A stretch of 7,094 bases of DNA. Source: Nitrospirota bacterium (GTDB lineage: Bacteria; Nitrospirota; Nitrospiria; Nitrospirales; Nitrospiraceae). The notes below the pieces were generated by a model, which worked only from the letters and a program-made list of their open reading frames with translations, made no database searches and had not been told where the DNA came from. Shown here piece by piece: positions 1-6,097 of the stretch. Position numbers and translations under genes: made by a program. The stretch lies in the NCBI GenBank assembly GCA_020028195.1, contig JAHWYE010000084.1, forward strand, positions 1 to 7,094, read 5' to 3'. The number at the start of each line of letters is the position of its first letter. The stretch's first letter is position 1.

Positions 1-38
1 CTGTATCCACCCCCTCACGCCCGCAGCGTCCGATTGAG

Positions 39-833
39 GTGACCCAGGTGACCGAGTGGCAGGATGGCGTGGTCTCTCGCCTTGACGACTACCTGGTGGG
101 AGAGGAGCCGCTCGAAATTCGCATCGGCACTCGTCCGATCAGCGTGACGATGCGCACACCAGGACACGATCTCGAATTGGCTGCAGGGTTTCTGTTGACT
201 GAAGGCGTGATCAACGGGAGCGACCAGATCATAAGCCTGTGCCAGGTCACCTCGCGGGGCCAGAAGCGCAATGTTGTCCGCGTGGACCTGCGTGCCGGCG
301 TGAAGATCGACAGCGCTCGACTGCGACGCAACTTTACCGCGACCTCCAGTTGCGGGCTCTGCGGGAAGGCCTCAATCGACGCGGTGCGGGTCCGCGGCAT
401 CGCCCGGCCCAATCCAGACCTGCGCGTCTCGCCGGATGTTCTCTGCCTCCTTCCTGAGGCCCTGCGGTCTTCCCAGACCCTGTTCGGCCGGACCGGTGGT
501 CCTCACGCGGCCGGCTTGTTCGATGCCAGGGGTCGCCTGGTCGCGCTGCGGGAGGACGTGGGACGACACAATGCCGTGGATAAGCTGATTGGCTGGGCCC
601 TGCTGGAGAAGCGCCTTCCGCTCCGGGAATCCCTGTTGCTCGTGAGCGGCCGCGGAAGTTTTGAAATTGTCCAGAAGGCACTGACAGCCGGCATTCCCAT
701 CGTGGCCTGCATTTCGGCCCCTTCAAGCCTGGCCGTCCAACTGGCCTGGGAATTCGGCCTCTCGCTGGTCGGCTTCCTGCGCGGCAAACGGTTCGTCCTG
801 TACGCTGGGGAAAAACGCTTGCGGCTGGTCTAA
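39..833 (+). CDS. fdhD: FdhD, sulfurtransferase for formate dehydrogenase
   Basis: FdhD passes sulfur from a cysteine desulfurase to the molybdenum (bis-MGD) cofactor of formate dehydrogenase, which is needed for that enzyme's activity; it acts in the cytoplasm. Visible family marks are EEPLEIR near residue 22, the CGLCG motif with Cys105 and Cys108 (the sulfur-carrying cysteine pair of the family), REDVGRHNAVDK after residue 165, and the C-terminal SGRGSFEIVQKA and SAPSSLAV blocks. The 264-aa length is normal. The start is uncertain: the GTG at 39 has no convincing ribosome site, the frame stays open leftward to the window edge, and residues just upstream could be coding, so the true start may lie outside the window; GTG at 48 is another option. 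It is the only plus-strand gene and its TAA overlaps the lipA stop. No formate dehydrogenase is in view; one may lie to the left. Identity is very sure, start is not. Confidence 0.95.
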   Translation: MTQVTEWQDGVVSRLDDYLVGEEPLEIRIGTRPISVTMRTPGHDLELAAGFLLTEGVINGSDQIISLCQVTSRGQKRNVVRVDLRAGVKIDSARLRRNFTATSSCGLCGKASIDAVRVRGIARPNPDLRVSPDVLCLLPEALRSSQTLFGRTGGPHAAGLFDARGRLVALREDVGRHNAVDKLIGWALLEKRLPLRESLLLVSGRGSFEIVQKALTAGIPIVACISAPSSLAVQLAWEFGLSLVGFLRGKRFVLYAGEKRLRLV

Positions 834-1729
834 GAAGGGACTGGCTTTGACTGCGAGGGTATCTGCCGCTCCGCGTGGTAGGAACTGCGGACCAGCGGAC
901 CGGATTCGACGTGGCTGAACCCAAGGGCAAGGCCTTCTTCTTTAAAAGCGGTGAATTCGTCGGGGTGGTAGAAGCGGGCCACGGAGAGATGTTGCTTCGT
1001 GGGTTGCAGATATTGCCCGATCGTCATGATGTCGCATCCAACCGCGCGAAGATCGCGCATGACTTCTCGAACTTCTTGAGGTGTTTCCCCCATCCCGACA
1101 ATCAGGCCTGACTTGGTTCTGGCGCCCAGGCGCTTGGCACGCCCCAATAGTTCGATAGAGCGATCATATTTGCCTTGAGGCCTGATTGGCGGGAACAGGC
1201 GTCTGACCGTTTCGATGTTGTGGTTCAGAATATCCGGCCCCTCGGCCACGACTGAGGCAAGCGCCACTTCGTTGCCTTCAAAGTCCGGAATCAGCACCTC
1301 CACCGCACATGTTGGAACGAGGGTCCTGATGTGTCGGATCGTCTCCGCGAAGATCGAGGCCCCGCCATCTTCCAACTCGTCACGATTCACCGAAGTAATC
1401 ACAGCATGACGGAGGCCCAACGACTGCACGGCCTGGGCGACGCGGAGGGGCTCTTCCCGATCAAGTTCCAACGGTCGTCCTGTGGTGACCGCGCAGTAAT
1501 GGCACCGACGCGTGCAAATGTCCCCCAGGATCAGAAACGTGGCGGTACGGTTGTTCCAGCATTCCCAGACGTTGGGACAACGAGCTTCTTCGCAGATGGT
1601 GTGGAGTCCCAAGGTGTCCATGGTCCGCCGGATGTCCTGGTAATCCGGCCCCTGTCTCATGGTGACCTTAAACCAGGGCGGGAGACGCCGGCCCGAACTT
1701 CGGATCTCATGAGTGGGTACGAACGTCAT
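830..1729 (-). CDS. lipA: LipA, lipoyl synthase (radical SAM)
   Basis: LipA inserts two sulfur atoms into an octanoyl group already attached to the lipoyl-domain lysine of 2-oxoacid dehydrogenase E2 (or GcvH), using S-adenosylmethionine radicals and sacrificing an auxiliary 4Fe-4S cluster. Both cluster motifs are intact: the auxiliary CX4CX5C (Cys46, Cys51, Cys57) and the radical-SAM CX3CX2C (Cys72, Cys76, Cys79). The C-terminal RSSYHA (281-286) supplies the serine ligand of the auxiliary cluster. The RLPPWFKV segment before residue 22 is typical of the family N-terminus and supports the ATG at 1729 over internal Met24, although no clear Shine-Dalgarno precedes it. At 299 aa it is full length. 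The start lies 19 bp after the E2 stop, so it is probably co-transcribed with, and acts on, the E2 encoded just upstream. No lipB or lipM is in the window, so octanoyl transfer must be supplied elsewhere. Confidence 0.97.
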   Translation of the reverse strand: MTFVPTHEIRSSGRRLPPWFKVTMRQGPDYQDIRRTMDTLGLHTICEEARCPNVWECWNNRTATFLILGDICTRRCHYCAVTTGRPLELDREEPLRVAQAVQSLGLRHAVITSVNRDELEDGGASIFAETIRHIRTLVPTCAVEVLIPDFEGNEVALASVVAEGPDILNHNIETVRRLFPPIRPQGKYDRSIELLGRAKRLGARTKSGLIVGMGETPQEVREVMRDLRAVGCDIMTIGQYLQPTKQHLSVARFYHPDEFTAFKEEGLALGFSHVESGPLVRSSYHAERQIPSQSKPVPS

Positions 1730-1748
1730 GACGTTGTCTATTGTACCA

Positions 1749-2939
1749 TCAGGTCTGAATCAGTTCTTGAGGATGTTCAAGGATGCGCTTGAATTCTTTC
1801 AAGAATTTCGCTCCTTGGACCCCGTCCAGAGCGCGGTGATCGCATGAGAGCGTCACTTTCATGCGACGGCCTGGTTTCACGCCACCTGCACCGGCAACCG
1901 CCACATCACGGACCGCTCCCACCGCAATCGCAGCAGCCTCCGGCGGCATGATGACGGCGATGAAGTTTTCTACATCAAACATCCCCAGGTTGGAGACAGA
2001 AAAGGTGGCGCCGGTATATTCGTGCGGCTGGAGTCGTTTGTTGCGTGCTCGCTCAATCAGCCCTCGTGATTCGGTTGCAATGTCCTCAAGCGTCTTGGAC
2101 CCACAATCGCGCAGGACAGGAGCGATCAGGCCGTCATCCAGCCCCACGGCAATCCCGATATCAATGCTCCCATACTGGCGAAGCACGTCGCCGGCGTAGG
2201 ACACGTTGATCTCAGGGTGGCGGGTCAGGGCCAGCGCCGCCGCTTTCACGATCATGTCGGTCAGGCTGGGATGGGAACGGCGGCTCTGCTTGAGCTGTGC
2301 GCGGAGTTGTTCCGCCTCTTCCATTGCGATCTCGGCCGTCAGATAGAAATGCGGGACCGGTGCTTTGCTCTGAGTGGTGGTTCTGGCAATGGCCTTTCGC
2401 ATCTGGCTCAGCGGCCGATCGGTTGCGCCGGTAGCGCGAGGGACGCTGGCTGCGTCGGCTTTTATGACATCCTCTTCGACGATCCGTCCCCCCGGCCCTG
2501 AGCCCTTGAGTGTGGACAGGTCAATCCCCCGTTCAGCGGCCATGGCTTTGGCGCGAGGCGAGGCCTTGATAGGTCCCTTCTCTTCGCCCAAGCTGGAAAG
2601 AGGGCTTGTTGAAGGGCTTTCCACTTTTCTTGGCTCCGGTCCTCGCGGAGCGCCAGGGGCAGGAACGATGGTGTCGGCTAAGACTGAGCTGATGTCCTCA
2701 TCTGGTTCAGCGATCACCGCGATCAACGCTCCTGCTTTGACGGTCGTTCCCTCATTCACCAGCACGCGCCTGAGCGTGCCGGAGGCGAACGCCTCCAAAT
2801 CCATCACCGCCTTGTCGGTCTCGATTTCAGCCAAGACATCGCCGCTTCCCACCGAGTCGCCCTCGTGCTTCTTCCATTTCACGACGACGCCCTCTTCCAT
2901 CGTATCAGTCAATTTCGGCATGACGACGCGGCTGGCCAT
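1749..2939 (-). CDS. pdhC: Dihydrolipoamide acyltransferase E2 of pyruvate dehydrogenase
   Basis: E2 forms the core of the complex, taking the acyl group from E1 on a swinging lipoyl arm and passing it to coenzyme A. Domains in order: one lipoyl domain (about 1-80) with the modified lysine Lys43 in ETDKA; a Pro/Ala/Ser-rich linker (about 84-122); a peripheral subunit-binding domain (about 124-160, SPRAKAMA through GPGGRI); and the catalytic domain (about 175-396) with the active-site motif DHRALDG, His368 and Asp372. The 396-aa length fits a single-lipoyl-domain E2. A strong ribosome site, AAGGGGG, lies 6 nt before the ATG. It follows two small unknown genes that separate it from E1 beta, and precedes lipA. 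Substrate is inferred as pyruvate from the PDH-type E1 nearby; acetoin or branched-chain specificity cannot be fully excluded from sequence alone. E3 is not encoded here. Confidence 0.96.
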   Translation of the reverse strand: MASRVVMPKLTDTMEEGVVVKWKKHEGDSVGSGDVLAEIETDKAVMDLEAFASGTLRRVLVNEGTTVKAGALIAVIAEPDEDISSVLADTIVPAPGAPRGPEPRKVESPSTSPLSSLGEEKGPIKASPRAKAMAAERGIDLSTLKGSGPGGRIVEEDVIKADAASVPRATGATDRPLSQMRKAIARTTTQSKAPVPHFYLTAEIAMEEAEQLRAQLKQSRRSHPSLTDMIVKAAALALTRHPEINVSYAGDVLRQYGSIDIGIAVGLDDGLIAPVLRDCGSKTLEDIATESRGLIERARNKRLQPHEYTGATFSVSNLGMFDVENFIAVIMPPEAAAIAVGAVRDVAVAGAGGVKPGRRMKVTLSCDHRALDGVQGAKFLKEFKRILEHPQELIQT

Positions 2940-2945
2940 TTACGA

Positions 2946-2952
2946 CCCCCTT
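2946..2952 (-). promoter_or_regulatory. Ribosome binding site of pdhC
   Basis: On the minus strand AAGGGGG stands 6 nt before the ATG at 2939. It supports this start and indicates that E2 is translated independently, not solely by coupling to the upstream small gene, which ends 76 bp earlier. Confidence 0.7.
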
Positions 2953-3015
2953 GCAATCAACACGAAACCTTCGCTCCCACTGTACCTCACCGAACCATCC
3001 TTGGCCAACGGCGGG

Positions 3016-3375
3016 TCACCGTCTAACTCCGCGCAACCATCGGCCGACCCACCCAAGCAATCCGCTTCGCAGCTCCGGTTGTCGTTCATGATCCGGATAT
3101 TCGATCCACGGTTCCTGGCTACCAAGATACGTGTTACCGTTGAAACTGAGCTGACTCCTGAGCTGGGTATAGCCTCTCCCCTGGAGCCTGTGGATCAGCT
3201 CCTGAAGAGCCGCAGGTTTTGTTTCAGCGCCATTCGTGACCACGATGGTCGCCTCGTACCGGAGTAAGGCACGATAGGCACCTTCCGACCGAGCAATGTC
3301 TACCAGCCGAGTAAACCCGCGCGCTCGGTCATCCAGTCCTGCCACCTGATGCTTCTCGACCACGTCATCCGGCAT
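3016..3375 (-). CDS. Small conserved-looking protein of unknown function (119 aa)
   Basis: I do not recognise a named family. The 119-aa product has a mixed alpha/beta look: helix-rich 1-38, a probable strand at RYEATIVVTN (39-48), a helix PAALQELIHRLQGRGY (54-69), strands around LRSQLSFNG and TYLGSQEPWIEYPD (72-95), and an amphipathic basic tail (105-119, LLGWVGRWLRGVRR). There is no signal peptide, transmembrane segment or cysteine. It sits between E1 beta and E2, same strand, 21 bp after the 122-aa gene and 76 bp before pdhC, so it is probably part of the dehydrogenase operon. No clear Shine-Dalgarno precedes the ATG at 3375, and no start codon exists between it and the preceding in-frame TAA; later GTG codons (residues 5 and 11) are alternatives. 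The ordinary amino-acid make-up and tight fit argue that it is a real gene. A role with the dehydrogenase is inference from position only. Confidence 0.72.
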   Translation of the reverse strand: MPDDVVEKHQVAGLDDRARGFTRLVDIARSEGAYRALLRYEATIVVTNGAETKPAALQELIHRLQGRGYTQLRSQLSFNGNTYLGSQEPWIEYPDHERQPELRSGLLGWVGRWLRGVRR

Positions 3376-3396
3376 CGCAGGCTTGAAACGCTGATC

Positions 3397-3765
3397 TTAA
3401 GATGCTCGAAACACGGCCAGGAGATCGCTGAGGGCGATGGTCTTATTTTGTAGCACCGCTCGCTCGGCTTTCAAGGCATTCACTGCAGCAGTCTTCTCAG
3501 TTTCTCCCTTTAGACAAGCAGCTCCCAGCGCCAGCACATGGTCGCATTCCTTCTCGACTTTCCCTTTCACCACAGGGTTGACAGACAGGATCTCCATCAT
3601 CTTGGCTTTAGTGGCTGAGAGATGTGCCTGAAGATCCGCCTCAGGGAACGAGGCGCGTGCAGCTTCGTTCTGGCAACGATCGAGATATTGGGCCAGGAAG
3701 ACGTAGAGTCGGACAAGGGTCTCGGTAATCTCAATGTGGCTGGGAGCTGAGGAGTGTGTTGACAT
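3397..3765 (-). CDS. Small helical protein of unknown function (122 aa)
   Basis: No family is recognised. The product looks almost entirely alpha-helical: ITETLVRLYVFLAQYLDRC (13-31), an Ala/Glu/Lys-rich stretch through about 41-63, and TAAVNALKAERAVLQNKTIALSDLLAVF (92-119), with charged and hydrophobic positions alternating in a way that suggests helical bundles or coiled coil. Cys31, Cys74 and Cys84 are present but not in a metal-binding spacing I recognise. There is no signal peptide or convincing membrane span. The ATG directly abuts the pdhB stop (TGA then ATG), and a strong GGGAGG ribosome site is embedded in the last pdhB codons, which makes both the start and the coupling to pdhB firm. 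It may be a small accessory or structural partner of the 2-oxoacid dehydrogenase, but that rests on position alone. Confidence 0.8.
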   Translation of the reverse strand: MSTHSSAPSHIEITETLVRLYVFLAQYLDRCQNEAARASFPEADLQAHLSATKAKMMEILSVNPVVKGKVEKECDHVLALGAACLKGETEKTAAVNALKAERAVLQNKTIALSDLLAVFRAS

Positions 3766-4746
3766 TCAATGTCCTCCCTTGATGAGTTGTCTGACGGCCG
3801 CGAGGACGCCTTCCCGATCAGGAATGGCGGCATCTTCAAGGGGCCGTGCGTACGGCATCGGCACATCGGCACCGGTCACCCGCACAATGGGGGCGTCCAA
3901 ATAGTCAAAGGCCTCTGCATACACGCTCTCGGCAATCTGAGCGCCCAGCCCAGCAAAGCGCCAGCCCTCCTCGACGATCACGAGTCGTCCGGTCTTCTTG
4001 ACGGAACCGGTGATGGTGGCCAGGTCTAAGGGTTTCAGGGTTCTGGGGTCCACGACCTCAGCCTCGATCCCCTCGCGAGCCAGGAGCTCAGCAACCTCCA
4101 GCGCGAGCAGCAACATTTTGGAGTAGGCTACGATCGTCACGTCCTTGCCCTGACGTTTCACCTCAGCCTGACCGATCGGGATCGTGTACTCACCCTCCTG
4201 GACCTCGCCTTTCGTGCCATACAGCAGTTGCGCTTCGATGAAGATGACCGGGTTCTGGTCCCGGACCGCGCTCTTCAAAAGACCCTTGGCGTCATGCGGG
4301 GTCGCTGGCGCGATGACTTTTAGACCCGGCACGTGGCAGAACCAGGCTTCCAAACTTTGAGAATGCTGTGCTCCCAGTTGATGCGCGGCGCTCCCCGGCC
4401 CACGAATGACGATGGGAACCGACAATTGCCCGCCGGACATGTACCGGATCTTGGCCGCGTTGTTGACGATTTGATCAAGCGCGAGAATGCCGAAATTAAA
4501 CGTCATGAGCTCGACAATCGGGTGCAACCCGGCTATGGCCGCGCCGATGGCCAACCCCGTAAACCCTGCTTCCGTAATCGGGGTGTCCAGGACCCGCTGC
4601 GAGCCGAACTCTTCCACGAATCCCTTGCTGACTTTGAAGGCTCCCTGGTAATGACCCACCTCCTCGCCGATCAGGAAAATTCGGTCGTCTCGGCGCATTT
4701 CCTCGCGCATGGCCTGGTTCAATGCTTCGCGATATGGGATCAGCAT
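3766..4746 (-). CDS. pdhB: Pyruvate dehydrogenase E1 component, beta subunit
   Basis: E1 beta pairs with E1 alpha in an alpha2beta2 enzyme that decarboxylates the 2-oxoacid on thiamine diphosphate and reductively acylates the E2 lipoyl arm. The pyrimidine-binding domain spans about 4-175 and contains TPITEAGFTG with Glu59, the glutamate that activates the thiamine aminopyrimidine, and QLGAQHSQ with His128, an active-site histidine of the family. The transketolase C-terminal domain spans about 195-318 (VDPRTLKPLD, VIVEEGWRFAG). At 326 aa it is full length. It starts 6 bp after the pdhA stop with no evident Shine-Dalgarno, so it probably depends on coupling to pdhA. Its own stop abuts the next small gene. 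The two-subunit E1 form is clear; pyruvate as substrate is the best reading, with acetoin or branched-chain oxoacids less likely. Confidence 0.96.
   Translation of the reverse strand: MLIPYREALNQAMREEMRRDDRIFLIGEEVGHYQGAFKVSKGFVEEFGSQRVLDTPITEAGFTGLAIGAAIAGLHPIVELMTFNFGILALDQIVNNAAKIRYMSGGQLSVPIVIRGPGSAAHQLGAQHSQSLEAWFCHVPGLKVIAPATPHDAKGLLKSAVRDQNPVIFIEAQLLYGTKGEVQEGEYTIPIGQAEVKRQGKDVTIVAYSKMLLLALEVAELLAREGIEAEVVDPRTLKPLDLATITGSVKKTGRLVIVEEGWRFAGLGAQIAESVYAEAFDYLDAPIVRVTGADVPMPYARPLEDAAIPDREGVLAAVRQLIKGGH
3772..3779 (-). promoter_or_regulatory. Ribosome binding site of the 122-aa gene, inside pdhB
   Basis: AGGGAGGA on the minus strand ends 6 nt before the ATG at 3765 and overlaps the Lys-Gly-Gly codons at the C-terminus of pdhB. 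Terminating E1-beta ribosomes would be placed at the next start, consistent with translational coupling. Confidence 0.75.
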
Positions 4747-4752
4747 GGCGAG

Positions 4753-5718
4753 CTATTCGCTGTAGACGTCTTTCTCAAGAGCTGTGCGAGCTGGGAAAGG
4801 ACTCTCATCGGCAAACTTCACCGCGGCAGCCACAATCTCGCTCATCTCTCGTTCCAGCCGTTTGAAGTCGGCTTCTGTCCCCAACCCCTGGTTCATGATG
4901 GTCTGTCGGAGCAGCACCAACGGATCTCGCCCTCGTTCTTCTTCGACTTCTTCTTTCGTCCTATAGTGCCCATGAGCCGGGTCCGCCATCGAGTGGCCCA
5001 TGAACCGATAGGTCGTCGCCTCGACGAAATAGGGTTGCGGTTCGGCCCGAACCTTGCGTACGACCGTCTTCATGAGCGTGCGAACCGCCAGCACGTCCAT
5101 CCCATCCACGGTTTCAGCTTGGATTCCGTGTGCGCGGACCTTCCCTGCCAGATCGGAATACAGGGCGATCCCACGCGTGATCGGCGTGCCCATCGCGTAG
5201 CGGTTGTTTTCACAGACAAAGATCACCGGTAACTTCCACAGGGCTGCAAGATTGAAGGCCTCGTGCGCCTGCCCGCTCGGGACCGCGCCTTCACCGAAGA
5301 AGCAGAGGACCAGCTGGTCGCGTTTCTGATACTTGACGGCAAAGGCCAATCCGGTGGCCAGTGGCAGATGCCCTCCCACGATCGCGTAGCCACCCATGAA
5401 ATTCCGTTTAGCGTCCACCAGATGCATGGAGCCTCCCTTACCCTTACATAGCCCGGTGGCTTTGCCAAAGAGTTCGGCCATGACTTGGCTCGGGTCCGAG
5501 CCCTTGGCGAGACAGTGCCCGTGGTCTCGGTAGGCGCTGATGACGTAATCGTCGGCTCGGATAGCCGCGATGGCGCCCACTGCGATCGCTTCTTCGCCGA
5601 TATAGAGATGGAGGAACCCGGCGATCTTGGCCAAGGCGTACATCTCCGCCGATCGTTCCTCGAACCGGCGGATCAGTAGCATCCGACGATAAAGCGTAAA
5701 GAGGTCTTCTCGGTCCAT
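4753..5718 (-). CDS. pdhA: Pyruvate dehydrogenase E1 component, alpha subunit
   Basis: E1 alpha binds the diphosphate and magnesium of thiamine diphosphate and, with E1 beta, carries out the decarboxylation step. Landmarks: YRDHGH (63-68); TGLCKGKGGSMH (88-99); the thiamine-diphosphate motif running from GEG (142-144) to ENN (170-172); YAMGT (174-178), a PDH-type feature; and the loop RFMGHSMADP (238-247), equivalent to the region phosphorylated in mitochondrial enzymes. The usual GDG is GEG here, as also seen in branched-chain E1 alpha; glutamate can still bind the metal. Length, 321 aa, is normal. The ATG at 5718 is firm because an in-frame TAA lies two codons upstream. There is no Shine-Dalgarno; instead a promoter-like -10 ends 8 nt before the ATG, suggesting leaderless translation. 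It probably heads the pdhA-lipA unit. Confidence 0.96.
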   Translation of the reverse strand: MDREDLFTLYRRMLLIRRFEERSAEMYALAKIAGFLHLYIGEEAIAVGAIAAIRADDYVISAYRDHGHCLAKGSDPSQVMAELFGKATGLCKGKGGSMHLVDAKRNFMGGYAIVGGHLPLATGLAFAVKYQKRDQLVLCFFGEGAVPSGQAHEAFNLAALWKLPVIFVCENNRYAMGTPITRGIALYSDLAGKVRAHGIQAETVDGMDVLAVRTLMKTVVRKVRAEPQPYFVEATTYRFMGHSMADPAHGHYRTKEEVEEERGRDPLVLLRQTIMNQGLGTEADFKRLEREMSEIVAAAVKFADESPFPARTALEKDVYSE

Positions 5719-5726
5719 CAGGGCTT

Positions 5727-5755
5727 ATTATGCAGAATGTTGGCGGGGCACTCAA
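5727..5755 (-). promoter_or_regulatory. Candidate promoter of the pdhA-lipA operon
   Basis: On the minus strand a -35-like TTGAGT (5750-5755) and a -10-like CATAAT (5727-5732, one mismatch to TATAAT) are separated by exactly 17 bp. Only 8 nt lie between the -10 and the pdhA ATG, so transcription would start at the ATG or one to two bases before it. This fits the lack of a ribosome site before pdhA. The prediction is by eye. Confidence 0.5.
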
Positions 5756-5765
5756 GAACGAGTGC
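5748..5765. repeat. Perfect 6-bp inverted repeat over the pdhA -35
   Basis: GCACTC (5748-5753), a 6-nt spacer, then GAGTGC (5760-5765). It lies 5 nt beyond the Rieske stop and overlaps the candidate -35 at 5750-5755. No T-tract follows on either strand, so it is a poor intrinsic terminator. It could be an operator for pdhA or an RNA hairpin at the 3' end of the Rieske message. Confidence 0.5.
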
Positions 5766-5770
5766 GAAAG

Positions 5771-6076
5771 TTAGAGCAGAACTTTGACATCAGGACCTTC
5801 AACCTTCACTTGGTAGGACTTGACACATGCCGAAGGGTTGTTGATTGACGTCCCTGTCTTCACATTGTATTGCCACCCATGCCAGGGACAGGTGACTGTG
5901 TCGCCCTCCAGTTCCCCTTCTCCCAGAGGCCCGCCACGGTGCACACAGGTGTTGTCGATCGCATAATAGGTTCCATCCACGTTGAAGACGGCGATAGACT
6001 GCCCCTTGACCTCGGCGACCGCACCGCTCCCAGGCGCGACGTCTGCCGTGCCGGTGACTCTGACAAACTCAGCCAT
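5771..6076 (-). CDS. Small soluble Rieske [2Fe-2S] ferredoxin
   Basis: The product is a cytoplasmic one-electron carrier of the Rieske type, resembling the ferredoxins of aromatic dioxygenases (BphF-like) and the NirD small subunit. The cluster motif is complete: CVHRGG with Cys44 and His46, and CPWHGWQY with Cys63 and His66. At 101 aa it is one Rieske domain with no signal peptide, Tat motif or membrane anchor, so it is not a cytochrome bc1 Rieske subunit. A strong AGGAGG lies 4 nt before the ATG at 6076. It lies 58 bp downstream of mrp and 52 bp upstream of pdhA on the same strand. No oxygenase, reductase or nitrite reductase catalytic subunit is in the window, so its redox partner is unknown. 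Confidence 0.93.
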   Translation of the reverse strand: MAEFVRVTGTADVAPGSGAVAEVKGQSIAVFNVDGTYYAIDNTCVHRGGPLGEGELEGDTVTCPWHGWQYNVKTGTSINNPSACVKSYQVKVEGPDVKVLL

Positions 6077-6080
6077 CTTG

Positions 6081-6086
6081 CCTCCT
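6081..6086 (-). promoter_or_regulatory. Ribosome binding site of the Rieske gene
   Basis: A perfect AGGAGG on the minus strand, within a purine-rich run, sits 4 nt before the ATG at 6076. The spacing is slightly short but the match is the best in the window. Confidence 0.75.
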
Positions 6087-6097
6087 CTTCTTCGTAA

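Noticed and set aside
811..815. Five-T run in the lipA transcript direction, as a possible terminator inside fdhD
   Set aside because: The only adjacent pairing is CGC with GCG across a two-base loop, too small for an intrinsic terminator.
334..930. 198-aa minus-strand open frame opposite fdhD
   Set aside because: Arg/Pro/Gly-rich shadow of fdhD that also overlaps the end of lipA; no family features.
1747..1751. ATGA overlap at the pdhC stop as an alternative lipA start
   Set aside because: That ATG is out of frame with lipA and meets a TAG after three codons.
3001..3008. TTGGCCAA perfect palindrome in the gap before pdhC, with a TACAGT -10-like hexamer downstream
   Set aside because: An 8-bp palindrome is common by chance, and the promoter match is poor with 18-bp spacing; not enough to call an internal promoter.
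2940..3125. 61-residue minus-strand frame ending with TAA directly before the pdhC ATG
   Set aside because: It begins at a TTG without a ribosome site and overlaps the 119-aa gene, whose C-terminus reads more naturally. The abutting TAA-ATG is noted, and a frameshift tail is not completely excluded, but support is weak.
2374..3267. 297-aa plus-strand open frame opposite pdhC and the 119-aa gene
   Set aside because: It is antisense to a clearly identified E2 gene, is Ser/Thr/Pro-rich without domain marks, and results from codon bias on the other strand.
4333..5232. 299-aa plus-strand open frame opposite pdhA and pdhB
   Set aside because: It crosses two well-identified genes in antisense and has no recognisable motif.
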